From Flavobacteriales bacterium (GTDB lineage Bacteria > Bacteroidota > Bacteroidia > Flavobacteriales_D > Sanyastnellaceae), in NCBI GenBank assembly GCA_011524845.1, contig WTJL01000024.1, forward strand, positions 1-6,223: a stretch of DNA of 6,223 bases, given 5' to 3'. Positions 1 through 5,528 of this stretch are shown piece by piece (positions within the stretch are counted from its first letter, which is position 1; every line of letters starts with the position of its first letter). Both the position numbers and the translations under genes were made by a program. The notes beneath the pieces were generated by a model. It did not search any database. It was not told the DNA's origin and saw only the letters and a program-made list of their open reading frames with translations.

Positions 1-54
1 AGCACTTCCCTTGCGGGCGCCTCCTCGGCGGCCTTGGTCAGGGTTGTGTTTCAT
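1..54 (-). CDS. N-terminal 18 codons of an unidentified gene running off the left edge
   Basis: An ATG at 54-52 on the minus strand opens a frame that stays open to the window edge. It encodes MKHNPDQGRRGGARKGSA, a basic, Gly/Arg-rich and probably disordered start. The start is supported by a perfect TAnnTTTG promoter box only 7 bases upstream. The gene lies downstream of yraN on the same strand with 28 bp between them, but has its own promoter. Basic Gly/Arg-rich leaders of this kind occur on RNA-binding enzymes such as Bacteroidota rRNA pseudouridine synthases. That is only a guess, and no domain is visible in the part present. Confidence 0.5.
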   Translation of the reverse strand, partial: MKHNPDQGRRGGARKGSA

Positions 55-61
55 GGTGGCG

Positions 62-69
62 CAAAGGTA
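62..69 (-). promoter_or_regulatory. -7 promoter box TACCTTTG of the left-edge gene
   Basis: The minus strand reads GTACCTTTGCGCCACCATG. TACCTTTG matches the Bacteroidota sigma-factor -7 consensus TAnnTTTG at every fixed position. Only 7 bases separate the box from the ATG, so transcription would begin at or just before the start codon, giving a leaderless or very short-leader mRNA. I see no good TTTG -33 element 19-22 bases upstream. Confidence 0.55.
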
Positions 70-82
70 CGGACAGCCAAGA

Positions 83-505
83 CTAGCGCAGGGCACGCCA
101 CCGTTTCTGTGTGGAGCGTCGAGCGATTCCGGCGTCCCAGGCGCCAGGCATGTGGTTCAGCAGAGGCGCCTGACCCGCCCGCAACGTCACCAACCAGAGG
201 TCAAGCCGGTGCTCGTTCCACGCCCGTCCCTCGGCGTGCATGAAGGCATGCGCAGCACGGATCAGCCTGCCCTGTTGGGCCGCACTGGGCCGCCAATGTG
301 CGGGGTCAAGGGGCGGTTGTGCGCACCCGGATCGGGACTTCACCTCGTGAAAGACCACAAGGTTTCCCAACACTGAAATGAGGTCGACTTCCAACCGACG
401 CCACCGCCAGTTTCTGGCCACGATCGTGTGGCCAAGGGCGGTGAGGCGTTCAGCAACAAGGGACTCTCCGAGCTGGCCCGTCCGGGTGCGGCTTTCCAAA
501 ACCAT
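83..505 (-). CDS. yraN: YraN/UPF0102 family putative endonuclease
   Basis: This 140-residue protein has the usual length and layout of the YraN/UPF0102 family, which has a restriction-endonuclease-like (Holliday-junction-resolvase-type) fold. Seen in the sequence: the N-terminal GxxGE motif (G10-E14), a family-typical ARNWR stretch (30-34), the acidic pair E39/D41 in EVDLI, and E54-V-K56 in HEVKSRSG. Together these form the E/D...ExK nuclease core. The C-terminal NHMPGAWDAG resembles the IPNAFDA-type ending of relatives. The family's biochemical role is poorly defined; DNA repair or transformation-linked functions have been proposed for some members. It lies 66 bp downstream of the coiled-coil gene on the same strand, so the two are probably cotranscribed. 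The family call is firm; actual nuclease activity is inferred. Confidence 0.88.
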   Translation of the reverse strand: MVLESRTRTGQLGESLVAERLTALGHTIVARNWRWRRLEVDLISVLGNLVVFHEVKSRSGCAQPPLDPAHWRPSAAQQGRLIRAAHAFMHAEGRAWNEHRLDLWLVTLRAGQAPLLNHMPGAWDAGIARRSTQKRWRALR

Positions 506-571
506 GGCACAACAATCGCCGTCGCGGACGACGACGTGACGCCAAATGCAGGAGCGTGGGTGGAGAGTTGA

Positions 572-1444
572 TCAGCGCAGGACGAGGTCGGTCGTGCCGA
601 TGACCGTGTTGTCCTGGAGGATCTCCACGAGGTACGTGCCGGAGCGGTAGGGCTCGAGGACGGTGGCGTCGGGGTACTCGTAGAAAATGCACGCGTCGAG
701 CCGCTCGCGGGCGTAATCCACGGTCCGCGACGCGCTGAAGGAACCGTCGCCGTCCTCGCTGGGCAACACGTTGCCTGCACTGTCCGAGATGCGCAGGTGA
801 AGGGTGGTGTTGCCAACGGGGGCGATCCGGTTCTCGAGGATGGTGAAACACACGCGGAGCATGTCGCTTCGGTCGGCGCGGTCCGTGTCGCGTTGGCGAC
901 CGGAGGACAAGACCCGAACCCCGGTCGGCAGGAATTCGGAGACTTGCAGGGTTTGGCCTGCTTCAAGCATGTCCTCCATGTTTTCCTGGCGCTCGACGAG
1001 GTCGGCGTTCTCTTGCGACACCGCCTCCATCTGCTCCTTCATGGCGAGGTTTTCGCCGAGCAGGGCCATGTTGAGCTGGTTCAGCGAGTCGATGGTGCCG
1101 ATGTAGCCCTTCATGATGCTGCGCAGGGTCTCTGCCTCTTTCTTGAGCTTGGCGACTTCCCAGTACCCGTTTTTGACCTTGGTGAGCAACCCGTCAATGC
1201 GCTCTTGTTGGGCGGCGAGTTCCGCCAGCATCATGGAGTTTTCCGTCTCGAGCGTGTCGTACGAGAAGCGCATTTTCTCGAGGTCGAGGATGAGCTGGTC
1301 CTTTTCCAAGGTGAGGCCCGCATTGTCGTCGTTGAGCAATCCAATGGTGGTGTTGCGCGCCGACAGCTGATAGCCCAAATACCCGACCACCAGCACTAAG
1401 CTCGCCACAACGATGAGCCACGTTTTTTGGGACATTTCAGGCAT
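572..1444 (-). CDS. Membrane-anchored coiled-coil protein with C-terminal beta domain, function unknown
   Basis: A 290-residue protein with three parts. Residues 8-25 form one hydrophobic segment after a short polar N-terminus with K7, suggesting an uncleaved signal anchor with the rest of the chain outside the inner membrane. Residues about 33-162 are charged and heptad-like, rich in Leu, Glu, Lys and Gln, and probably a long coiled coil; a short interruption around NGYWEVAKL (92-100) may be a hinge. Residues about 165-290 look like an all-beta domain, with a core around LRVCFTILEN (196-205) and the C-terminal strands GTYLVEIL and VIGTTDLVLR. I recall similar unnamed proteins in Flavobacteriales but know of no tested function. 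The start could be M1 (1444) or M4 (1435); nothing decides between them. It heads the run with yraN. Confidence 0.8.
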   Translation of the reverse strand: MPEMSQKTWLIVVASLVLVVGYLGYQLSARNTTIGLLNDDNAGLTLEKDQLILDLEKMRFSYDTLETENSMMLAELAAQQERIDGLLTKVKNGYWEVAKLKKEAETLRSIMKGYIGTIDSLNQLNMALLGENLAMKEQMEAVSQENADLVERQENMEDMLEAGQTLQVSEFLPTGVRVLSSGRQRDTDRADRSDMLRVCFTILENRIAPVGNTTLHLRISDSAGNVLPSEDGDGSFSASRTVDYARERLDACIFYEYPDATVLEPYRSGTYLVEILQDNTVIGTTDLVLR

Positions 1445-1475
1445 GGTGCAGGGGCTTCAGGGGATGAGGATGGGA

Positions 1476-1483
1476 CAAAGACA
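1476..1483 (-). promoter_or_regulatory. Possible -7 box TGTCTTTG for the coiled-coil gene
   Basis: The minus strand reads TGTCTTTG about 31 bases before the ATG at 1444. It matches TAnnTTTG at all fixed positions except one (TG for TA). The position suits a promoter in the divergent intergenic region, but no clear -33 element accompanies it, so this is a weak call. Confidence 0.25.
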
Positions 1484-1598
1484 TGTCACTTGAAATGCGA
1501 AAGTCATGCCAAAGATGCAGCGCGAACAAGGCCCCTTGACCCCTGACGTTCAGGAGTTCACCACCCGCGGGGTGTGGGAAACTCGGTCGCAGATTCAA

Positions 1599-1616
1599 CG
1601 AATTTTTAGGAATTCG
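1599..1616. promoter_or_regulatory. Short inverted repeat just upstream of the -7 box, possible operator
   Basis: CGAATT (1599-1604) and AATTCG (1611-1616) form a perfect inverted repeat with a 6-bp spacer. It ends 2 bases before the TACCTTGA box, within the space a -33/-7 promoter would occupy. Its place would suit an operator. The arms are only 6 bp and AT-rich, so chance is a real alternative. Confidence 0.2.
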
Positions 1617-1618
1617 CG

Positions 1619-1626
1619 TACCTTGA
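1619..1626 (+). promoter_or_regulatory. -7 promoter box TACCTTGA for the dehydrogenase/oxidase gene pair
   Basis: TACCTTGA keeps the TA and TT of TAnnTTTG. The same 9-mer, GTACCTTGA, occurs before the redoxin gene at 5986-5994, and GTACCTTTG stands before the left-edge gene. The box lies 20 bases before the ATG at 1647. It would fall inside the coding sequence if translation began at the upstream in-frame ATG at 1506, so it supports the shorter start. Confidence 0.4.
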
Positions 1627-1646
1627 AAAAACCAAAACCCGCCAAC

Positions 1647-3041
1647 ATGGTTCGTTTCATCTCTTGTTGTGCCGCCCTTGTGGGCCTCCTCTTCTGTGCC
1701 GATGTGGCGCGTGCCCAAGACACGTTTCAAGTGGGAAACACGACCCTGACCGCCACCAACGTGGCCTCGGGCATCCAACTTCCATGGGAGATTTTGTGGG
1801 GGCCGGACGACTTTTTGTGGGTGACAAGCCGGCCGGGAACGGTGTACCGCATCGATCCTGAAACGGGCGCCACCACGACGGTGCTGACCAAGTCGGTGAC
1901 CAACAACGGCAGCGGAGAACCGGGCATGCTGGGCATGGCCATGCACCCGGAGTGGGAGACCACCCCCAAGGTGTTCATCGTGTACACCACCGGATCGACG
2001 TGGAACGGCACTGAGCGGCTGTCGGTGTTTGATTGGAACGGGACGTCTCTTGTCAACGAGGAGGTGCTGTTGTCGTTGCCCGCGGCGGGCATTCACAACG
2101 GGAGCCGGCTTTTGGTCTTGCCCGACCACACGCTCCTGATGACCACCGGTGATGTGGGAGACGGCGGGGTGAGCAGCCAAAACCTCAACAGCCTCAACGG
2201 CAAGGTGCTTCGCTTGAACCTCGACGGCACGGTGCCTGCGGACAACCCCACGCCTGGCAGCTACGTGTACAGCCATGGGCACAGGAACCCCCAAGGCCTC
2301 GCCCTCGGCCCAGGCGGCATCATTTACAGCTCGGAACACGGCCAAAGCAACAACGACGAAGTGAACATCATCGAGCCCGGACGCAACTACGGTTGGCCCA
2401 ACGTCGAGGGGATGTGCAACACGTCGAGTGAGAACAGCTTCTGCGCCGCCAACAACGTCCGCGAACCCATCGACACGTTTTCGCCGTGTGCGGCGGTCAA
2501 CGGCCTGACGTGGTACAACCACCCGGCCATTCCCGAGTGGCAAAACTGTTTGCTGCTGTCGGTCATGGGCGGGTTTGCCCTCAACGACAAGCGCTTGAGC
2601 GTGCTGTCGATGTCTGAGGACGGCTTGTCGGTGACGGGAGAAACGCAATGGTTTGCCAGTTACGGGCAACGCATCCGCGATGTGGCCGTCAATCCTTACA
2701 CCGGAGCGGTGTACTTGGCCTTCAATGGACCCTCGTACCCCGGATCGGGACCCAACCTCATCAAGGAGTTCCGCAACTTGGACTACCAGCCGGTGACGGC
2801 GGTCGCGGGATGCCGTTACCCTGGCGCGCTCAACTACGACGCCAACGCCACGGAAGACGACAACTCGTGCCAGTTTGCAGGGTGCACCGACCCCACGGCG
2901 TTGAATTACGTGCCGTGGGCCAACGTGACCACGGCGTGCATGTACACCGCGCCGTGTCCAGAAGATGTCAACGGCGACGGCGCCACGACGGTGGCCGACA
3001 TGCTGTTGGTGTTGGGCGCCTTTGGCGACGCATGCAACTGA
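1647..3041 (+). CDS. Secreted PQQ-type glucose/sorbosone dehydrogenase-like beta-propeller with dockerin-like tail
   Basis: A 464-residue secreted protein. Residues 1-23 are a Sec signal peptide with ARA cleaved before Q24. Residues about 30-380 match the GSDH/soluble aldose dehydrogenase family (PF07995), a six-bladed propeller that oxidises sugars or similar alcohols with PQQ and calcium. Visible family motifs are LPWEILWGPDDFLWVTSRPG (45-64), GEPGMLGMAMHP (90-101), IHNGSRLLVLPD (149-160) with the likely base H150, GHRNPQGLALGP (211-222) with R213/N214, SEHGQSNNDEVN (229-240), GRNYGWP (245-251) and RIRDVAVNP (342-350) with R342/R344. Two Cys-framed short modules follow (388-431), then one calcium loop, D440/N442/D444/D451, in a tail ending FGDACN. 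I chose the start at 1647 because the signal peptide begins there. A longer frame from 1506 adds 47 residues without signal character. Family assignment is strong; the substrate is unknown. Confidence 0.88.
   Translation: MVRFISCCAALVGLLFCADVARAQDTFQVGNTTLTATNVASGIQLPWEILWGPDDFLWVTSRPGTVYRIDPETGATTTVLTKSVTNNGSGEPGMLGMAMHPEWETTPKVFIVYTTGSTWNGTERLSVFDWNGTSLVNEEVLLSLPAAGIHNGSRLLVLPDHTLLMTTGDVGDGGVSSQNLNSLNGKVLRLNLDGTVPADNPTPGSYVYSHGHRNPQGLALGPGGIIYSSEHGQSNNDEVNIIEPGRNYGWPNVEGMCNTSSENSFCAANNVREPIDTFSPCAAVNGLTWYNHPAIPEWQNCLLLSVMGGFALNDKRLSVLSMSEDGLSVTGETQWFASYGQRIRDVAVNPYTGAVYLAFNGPSYPGSGPNLIKEFRNLDYQPVTAVAGCRYPGALNYDANATEDDNSCQFAGCTDPTALNYVPWANVTTACMYTAPCPEDVNGDGATTVADMLLVLGAFGDACN
2808..2945 (+). 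repeat. Two tandem Cys-framed 'GC..P.ALNY....' modules in the dehydrogenase
   Basis: Residues 388-408 (GCRYPGALNYD...DDNSC) and 412-431 (GCTDPTALNY...C) of the dehydrogenase are two copies of a short module of about 20 residues framed by cysteines. A third copy, GCTDSGACNY...DDGSC, is in the neighbouring lysyl oxidase protein. These modules are common in secreted Flavobacteriales proteins and presumably act as small disulfide-stapled linkers. Similarity is at protein level; the DNA copies have diverged. Confidence 0.75.
2955..3038 (+). other. Dockerin-like C-terminal tail of the dehydrogenase
   Basis: Residues 437-464 contain one calcium-binding loop of the dockerin/EF-hand kind: D440-x-N442-x-D444-G ... 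D451, followed by the helix MLLVLGAFG and the ending DACN. C437 and C463 bracket the unit and could form a disulfide. Classical dockerins have two loops; here there is only one. The tail nearly matches the last 28 residues of the next gene's product. Confidence 0.7.
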
Positions 3042-3086
3042 TGAACAGAACAACAAGACACGACTGAACACCTTCAAACTGAACGA

Positions 3087-5435
3087 ATGACACACTCAGG
3101 CAAACTCCTTGCAGCCTTCAGCGCTTTGGCGTTGATGTTGGGCCTGCAACAGACCGCCGGCGCCCAATGCGATCCCGGCCAATCGGAAGTGGTGGTGGAA
3201 ATCCTCACGGACAACTACCCCGGTGAAATCACGTGGACCCTGTCCGACGCCAACGGCACGCTGTTGTCGGGCGGTCCCTACAACTCGACGGGCACCACCT
3301 ACACGGAGTCGGTGTGCATCGATGGCGCGGACGAGTACCCGTGCTTGCAGTTTGTGATCAACGACAGCTACGGAGACGGCATTTGCTGCGGGTACGGCCA
3401 AGGCGCCTACACCTTGTACCTCGACGGCACGGCAGTGGCCACGGGTGGCCAGTACGGCCAGCAGGACATCGTGCAGTTCGACTGCGCGCCAGGTTCCACG
3501 TGCAACGACGCCGTGGTGTTGACGGACGCGGACTACGGCACAGTGACCCAGGCAGACGACAACTTTTGGTACACGTTCACCCCAGCCGCCAACGGCATGT
3601 ACGAGTTCAGCTCGTGCGGGGCAGCCTGCAACACCACCCTGTACATCTACGACTACTGCAACATGGGCAACTTCGACGACACCAACGAAGGGTCCATCTA
3701 CTACGACGACAACCAAGGCGGTTGTGGAGAGGAAGCGTCGTTGACGATTTTGTTGGAAGGCGGTGTGCAGTACTGGGTGCGTTTAGCGTCGTTGGATGCA
3801 AGCTGTGGAGGGTTTGACTGGTCCTTCGACTACGCCGGCCAGCCGACGGGTTGCACGGATTCTGGCGCCTGCAACTACAGCCCTGCGGCGGAAGTGGACG
3901 ACGGATCGTGCGTGTACGACGGCGACCCTTCGTGCACAGGCCCAGACTTGATCGTGTTGGCCGATGTGGTGTCGAGCAGCTTGTACACCACCACCATGAA
4001 CGTGAGCCAAACCGACTGCTACATCGAGGAGGGGTGCTTGAATGGGTTTGGCACCCGTGAACTCATCCGATTCACCACCCACATCAAAAACATCGGGGAA
4101 CTCGACTACTACATCGGCACCACGGCGGCCAATAACCAGACGGGTCAATTCGAGTGGGGCGAATGCCACAACCACTGGCACTACAAAGGCTACGCGAAGT
4201 ACGACCTGTTCACCATGGACGGGGCGTTGATTCCCATTGGATTCAAGAACGGATTCTGCGTGCTGGATTTGGAATGCAGCGATGGCGGAACCGCCCAATA
4301 CGGTTGCTCCAACATGGGCATCACGGCGGGATGCGGTGACATCTACTCCAGTGGATTGAGCTGCCAGTGGATCGACGTGACCGACGTGGAAGACGGACAG
4401 TACCGTTTGGTGGTGCGCGTGAACTGGGACTACGACCCCGACGCCTTGGGCCGCTACGAGACCAACACGGAGAACAACTGGGCGGTGGTGTGCATTGAGC
4501 TCGACCGCTCCAGCGGCTCTCTCGAAACCATCATCCTCACCGACTGCCCGACGTTCACGGATTGTGCGGGGGACCCCTTCGGCACGGCCTTGATCGACTG
4601 CAACGGAGAATGCGGCGGGGTGGCCATCATTGGCGACCTCAACGACGACCTCATCCAGGATTTGTCCGACGCCCAGATGTACGTGGAAGGCGTGCTTGGC
4701 AACGACCTGACGCCGGCCAACTGCAACGACATCAACGCCGACGGCGCCTTGACGGTGGCAGACGCGGCCTTCATGGCGGACTGCCAGTGGTGGAACGAGG
4801 CCCACACGGACCCCGACTCGACCGGCGTTCACAGCCACTGCGAATTCCCAGTGAACGACATCACCAACCCGTTCGACACGACGCACTTCACCATCGCCAG
4901 CGTGGATTGGGACAACCAAACCTTCGACGTCCATGTCAAAAACCCCGATGCCCGCATCTACGGCTACCAGTTGGAGTTTGACGGGGTCCAAATCAGCCAG
5001 ACGGAAAGCCTCCTCGACGCCACCGCGTACGACTACACAGGTGCTCCATCTCACGCCCCAGGAGGATCGCAGGTGTTGACGGTGAGCTACGACGGCACCT
5101 CGGTGGCCAAGAACACTGAATTCGTGCCGTTGTTGCGCGTGCACTGGATCGGCGACGCCAACGGGATGGTTTGCATCTCTGGCTACACGGAGGTGGTGAA
5201 CGACTTCTTGCAGAAGACCCTCGTCAACCTCGACAACCCGTGCGAAGAACAAACCGTGCAGCCCTGCCCTGGAGACATGGACGGCGACGGTGCCGTGACG
5301 GTCTCCGACGTGCTCGACGTGTTGAGCGAGTTTGGGTGCGTTGCGAAATGCGTGATGGACATCAACGGCGACGGTTCCACCAACGTGACCGACGTGTTGT
5401 TGGTGCTTTCCGCCTTCGGCACGGCGTGCAATTGA
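3087..5435 (+). CDS. Secreted multidomain lysyl oxidase (copper/LTQ amine oxidase) with dockerin-like and cohesin-like modules
   Basis: A 782-residue exported protein. Signal peptide 1-26 (AGA before Q27); Cys-rich beta domain about 28-133 with DSYGDGICCGYG (93-104); PPC-like beta domain about 135-250; one GCTD module (255-275); lysyl oxidase domain (PF01186) about 284-472; a DCAGDPFGTALIDCNGECGG linker (492-511); two calcium loops (517-559); a cohesin-like beta region about 590-715; two more calcium loops (730-769); ending FGTACN. Lysyl oxidases use copper and lysine tyrosylquinone to turn lysine side-chain amines into aldehydes, releasing ammonia and H2O2. The copper motif CHNHWH (360-365) and the likely LTQ precursors K387 and Y420 are present. 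It lies 45 bp after the dehydrogenase with no terminator between, so the two are likely cotranscribed. No type IX secretion C-terminal domain is visible. Catalytic competence is inferred; the substrate is unknown. Confidence 0.9.
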   Translation: MTHSGKLLAAFSALALMLGLQQTAGAQCDPGQSEVVVEILTDNYPGEITWTLSDANGTLLSGGPYNSTGTTYTESVCIDGADEYPCLQFVINDSYGDGICCGYGQGAYTLYLDGTAVATGGQYGQQDIVQFDCAPGSTCNDAVVLTDADYGTVTQADDNFWYTFTPAANGMYEFSSCGAACNTTLYIYDYCNMGNFDDTNEGSIYYDDNQGGCGEEASLTILLEGGVQYWVRLASLDASCGGFDWSFDYAGQPTGCTDSGACNYSPAAEVDDGSCVYDGDPSCTGPDLIVLADVVSSSLYTTTMNVSQTDCYIEEGCLNGFGTRELIRFTTHIKNIGELDYYIGTTAANNQTGQFEWGECHNHWHYKGYAKYDLFTMDGALIPIGFKNGFCVLDLECSDGGTAQYGCSNMGITAGCGDIYSSGLSCQWIDVTDVEDGQYRLVVRVNWDYDPDALGRYETNTENNWAVVCIELDRSSGSLETIILTDCPTFTDCAGDPFGTALIDCNGECGGVAIIGDLNDDLIQDLSDAQMYVEGVLGNDLTPANCNDINADGALTVADAAFMADCQWWNEAHTDPDSTGVHSHCEFPVNDITNPFDTTHFTIASVDWDNQTFDVHVKNPDARIYGYQLEFDGVQISQTESLLDATAYDYTGAPSHAPGGSQVLTVSYDGTSVAKNTEFVPLLRVHWIGDANGMVCISGYTEVVNDFLQKTLVNLDNPCEEQTVQPCPGDMDGDGAVTVSDVLDVLSEFGCVAKCVMDINGDGSTNVTDVLLVLSAFGTACN
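3849..3911 (+). repeat. Cys-framed GCTD..ACNY..DDGSC module
   Basis: Residues 255-275 of the lysyl oxidase protein form a single copy of the module found twice in the upstream dehydrogenase. It sits between the PPC-like domain and the catalytic domain, fitting a linker role. Confidence 0.7.
3936..4502 (+). other. Lysyl oxidase catalytic domain with copper and LTQ residues
   Basis: Residues about 284-472. Compared from memory with human LOX, the copper motif SCHQHYH corresponds to ECHNHWH (359-365, His361/363/365). GHKASFC corresponds to GFKNGFC, placing K387 at the LTQ lysine. DTYGADIDCQWIDITDV corresponds to DIYSSGLSCQWIDVTDV, placing Y420 at the LTQ tyrosine. Five cysteines (391, 397, 407, 416, 426) follow the human order with spacings of 6, 10, 9 and 10 against 6, 10, 11 and 10. 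The closing ENNWAVVCIEL matches TNNVVRCDI. The active-site set is therefore complete in sequence. Confidence 0.9.
4632..4784 (+). other. Internal dockerin-like pair of calcium loops
   Basis: Residues 516-566 hold two DxNxD...D loops, D517/N519/D521/D528 and D548/N550/D552/D559, offset by 31 residues. That is close to the spacing of type I dockerin repeats. The pair follows the DCAGDPFGTA linker and precedes the cohesin-like region. Confidence 0.6.
4854..5231 (+). other. Cohesin-like beta-sandwich region (tentative)
   Basis: Residues about 590-715 alternate like beta strands: FDVHVKNPDARIYGYQLEFDGV, split here as FDVHVKNP (613-620) and IYGYQLEFDGV (624-634), then VLTVSYDG (663-670) and FVPLLRVHWIG (679-689). 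This order resembles cohesin or related carbohydrate-binding folds, where a strand pair with an internal 'G.Q..L.FD' is typical. The match is by pattern only and could be another beta-sandwich. Confidence 0.35.
5265..5432 (+). other. Dockerin-like C-terminal tail of the lysyl oxidase protein
   Basis: Residues 727-782 hold two calcium loops, D730/D732/D734/D741 and D758/N760/D762/D769, each followed by a hydrophobic helix (DVLDVLSEFG and DVLLVLSAFG), with cysteines 727, 751, 755 and 781 bracketing the loops. The second unit is nearly the same as the dehydrogenase tail. Confidence 0.7.
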
Positions 5436-5452
5436 TGCATGCGACCGCCTCG

Positions 5453-5470
5453 GCTTGACAGTGGTCAAGC
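5453..5470. terminator. Accessory perfect hairpin before the main terminator
   Basis: GCTTGAC (5453-5459) and GTCAAGC (5464-5470) pair perfectly around an AGTG loop, starting 17 bases after the lysyl oxidase stop codon. An A-run follows on the plus strand. On the minus strand this hairpin lies just after the T-run of the main terminator. It may be an auxiliary termination or 3'-end stabilising structure. Confidence 0.45.
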
Positions 5471-5506
5471 AAAAAGCCCCTCGTCTGGTTCAGGCGGGGG
5501 GCTTTT
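5471..5506. terminator. Strong bidirectional rho-independent terminator between convergent genes
   Basis: AAAAGCCCCTCGTCT (5472-5486) pairs with AGGCGGGGGGCTTTT (5492-5506), a 15-bp stem with two T-G wobbles and the loop GGTTC. The 3' side ends in TTTT on the plus strand, and the other strand ends in TTTTT. It serves the lysyl oxidase gene from the left and the DoxX-like gene, whose stop is at 5529, from the right. Confidence 0.88.
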
Positions 5507-5528
5507 GTGTGGGGCCTATGGCCGATTG

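Noticed and set aside
543..550. TGCATTTG on the minus strand as a promoter for yraN
   Set aside because: It differs from TAnnTTTG and has no -33 partner. The 66-bp gap after the coiled-coil gene is more simply read as within one transcript.
340..966. Minus-strand frame of 208 codons spanning the yraN/coiled-coil junction
   Set aside because: It overlaps both supported genes in another frame and reads as low-complexity Ser/Pro/Thr/Arg sequence.
1506..1646. 47-codon N-terminal extension of the dehydrogenase from the ATG at 1506
   Set aside because: The extension is polar and would bury the signal peptide, and the promoter-like box at 1619-1626 lies inside it.
1688..1703. Possible lipoprotein box (LLFC, residues 14-17) in the dehydrogenase signal peptide
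   Set aside because: Phe before the Cys does not fit the small residue needed by signal peptidase II, and a good ARA/Q signal peptidase I site follows.
3041..3086. Eight-codon frame (ATG at 3041) overlapping the dehydrogenase stop
   Set aside because: It is far too short to support, with no feature beyond a chance TGATGA overlap.
1437..3095. Minus-strand open frame of 552 codons opposite the dehydrogenase gene
   Set aside because: Composition is Val/His/Arg-rich without recognisable motifs, and it overlaps the start of the coiled-coil gene. It is a shadow of the plus-strand gene.
3783..5468. Minus-strand open frame of 561 codons opposite the lysyl oxidase gene
   Set aside because: It is Val/His/Arg-rich with no domain pattern and runs across the terminator, while the plus strand encodes clear catalytic motifs. 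Long antisense frames are expected opposite GC-rich genes with this codon use.
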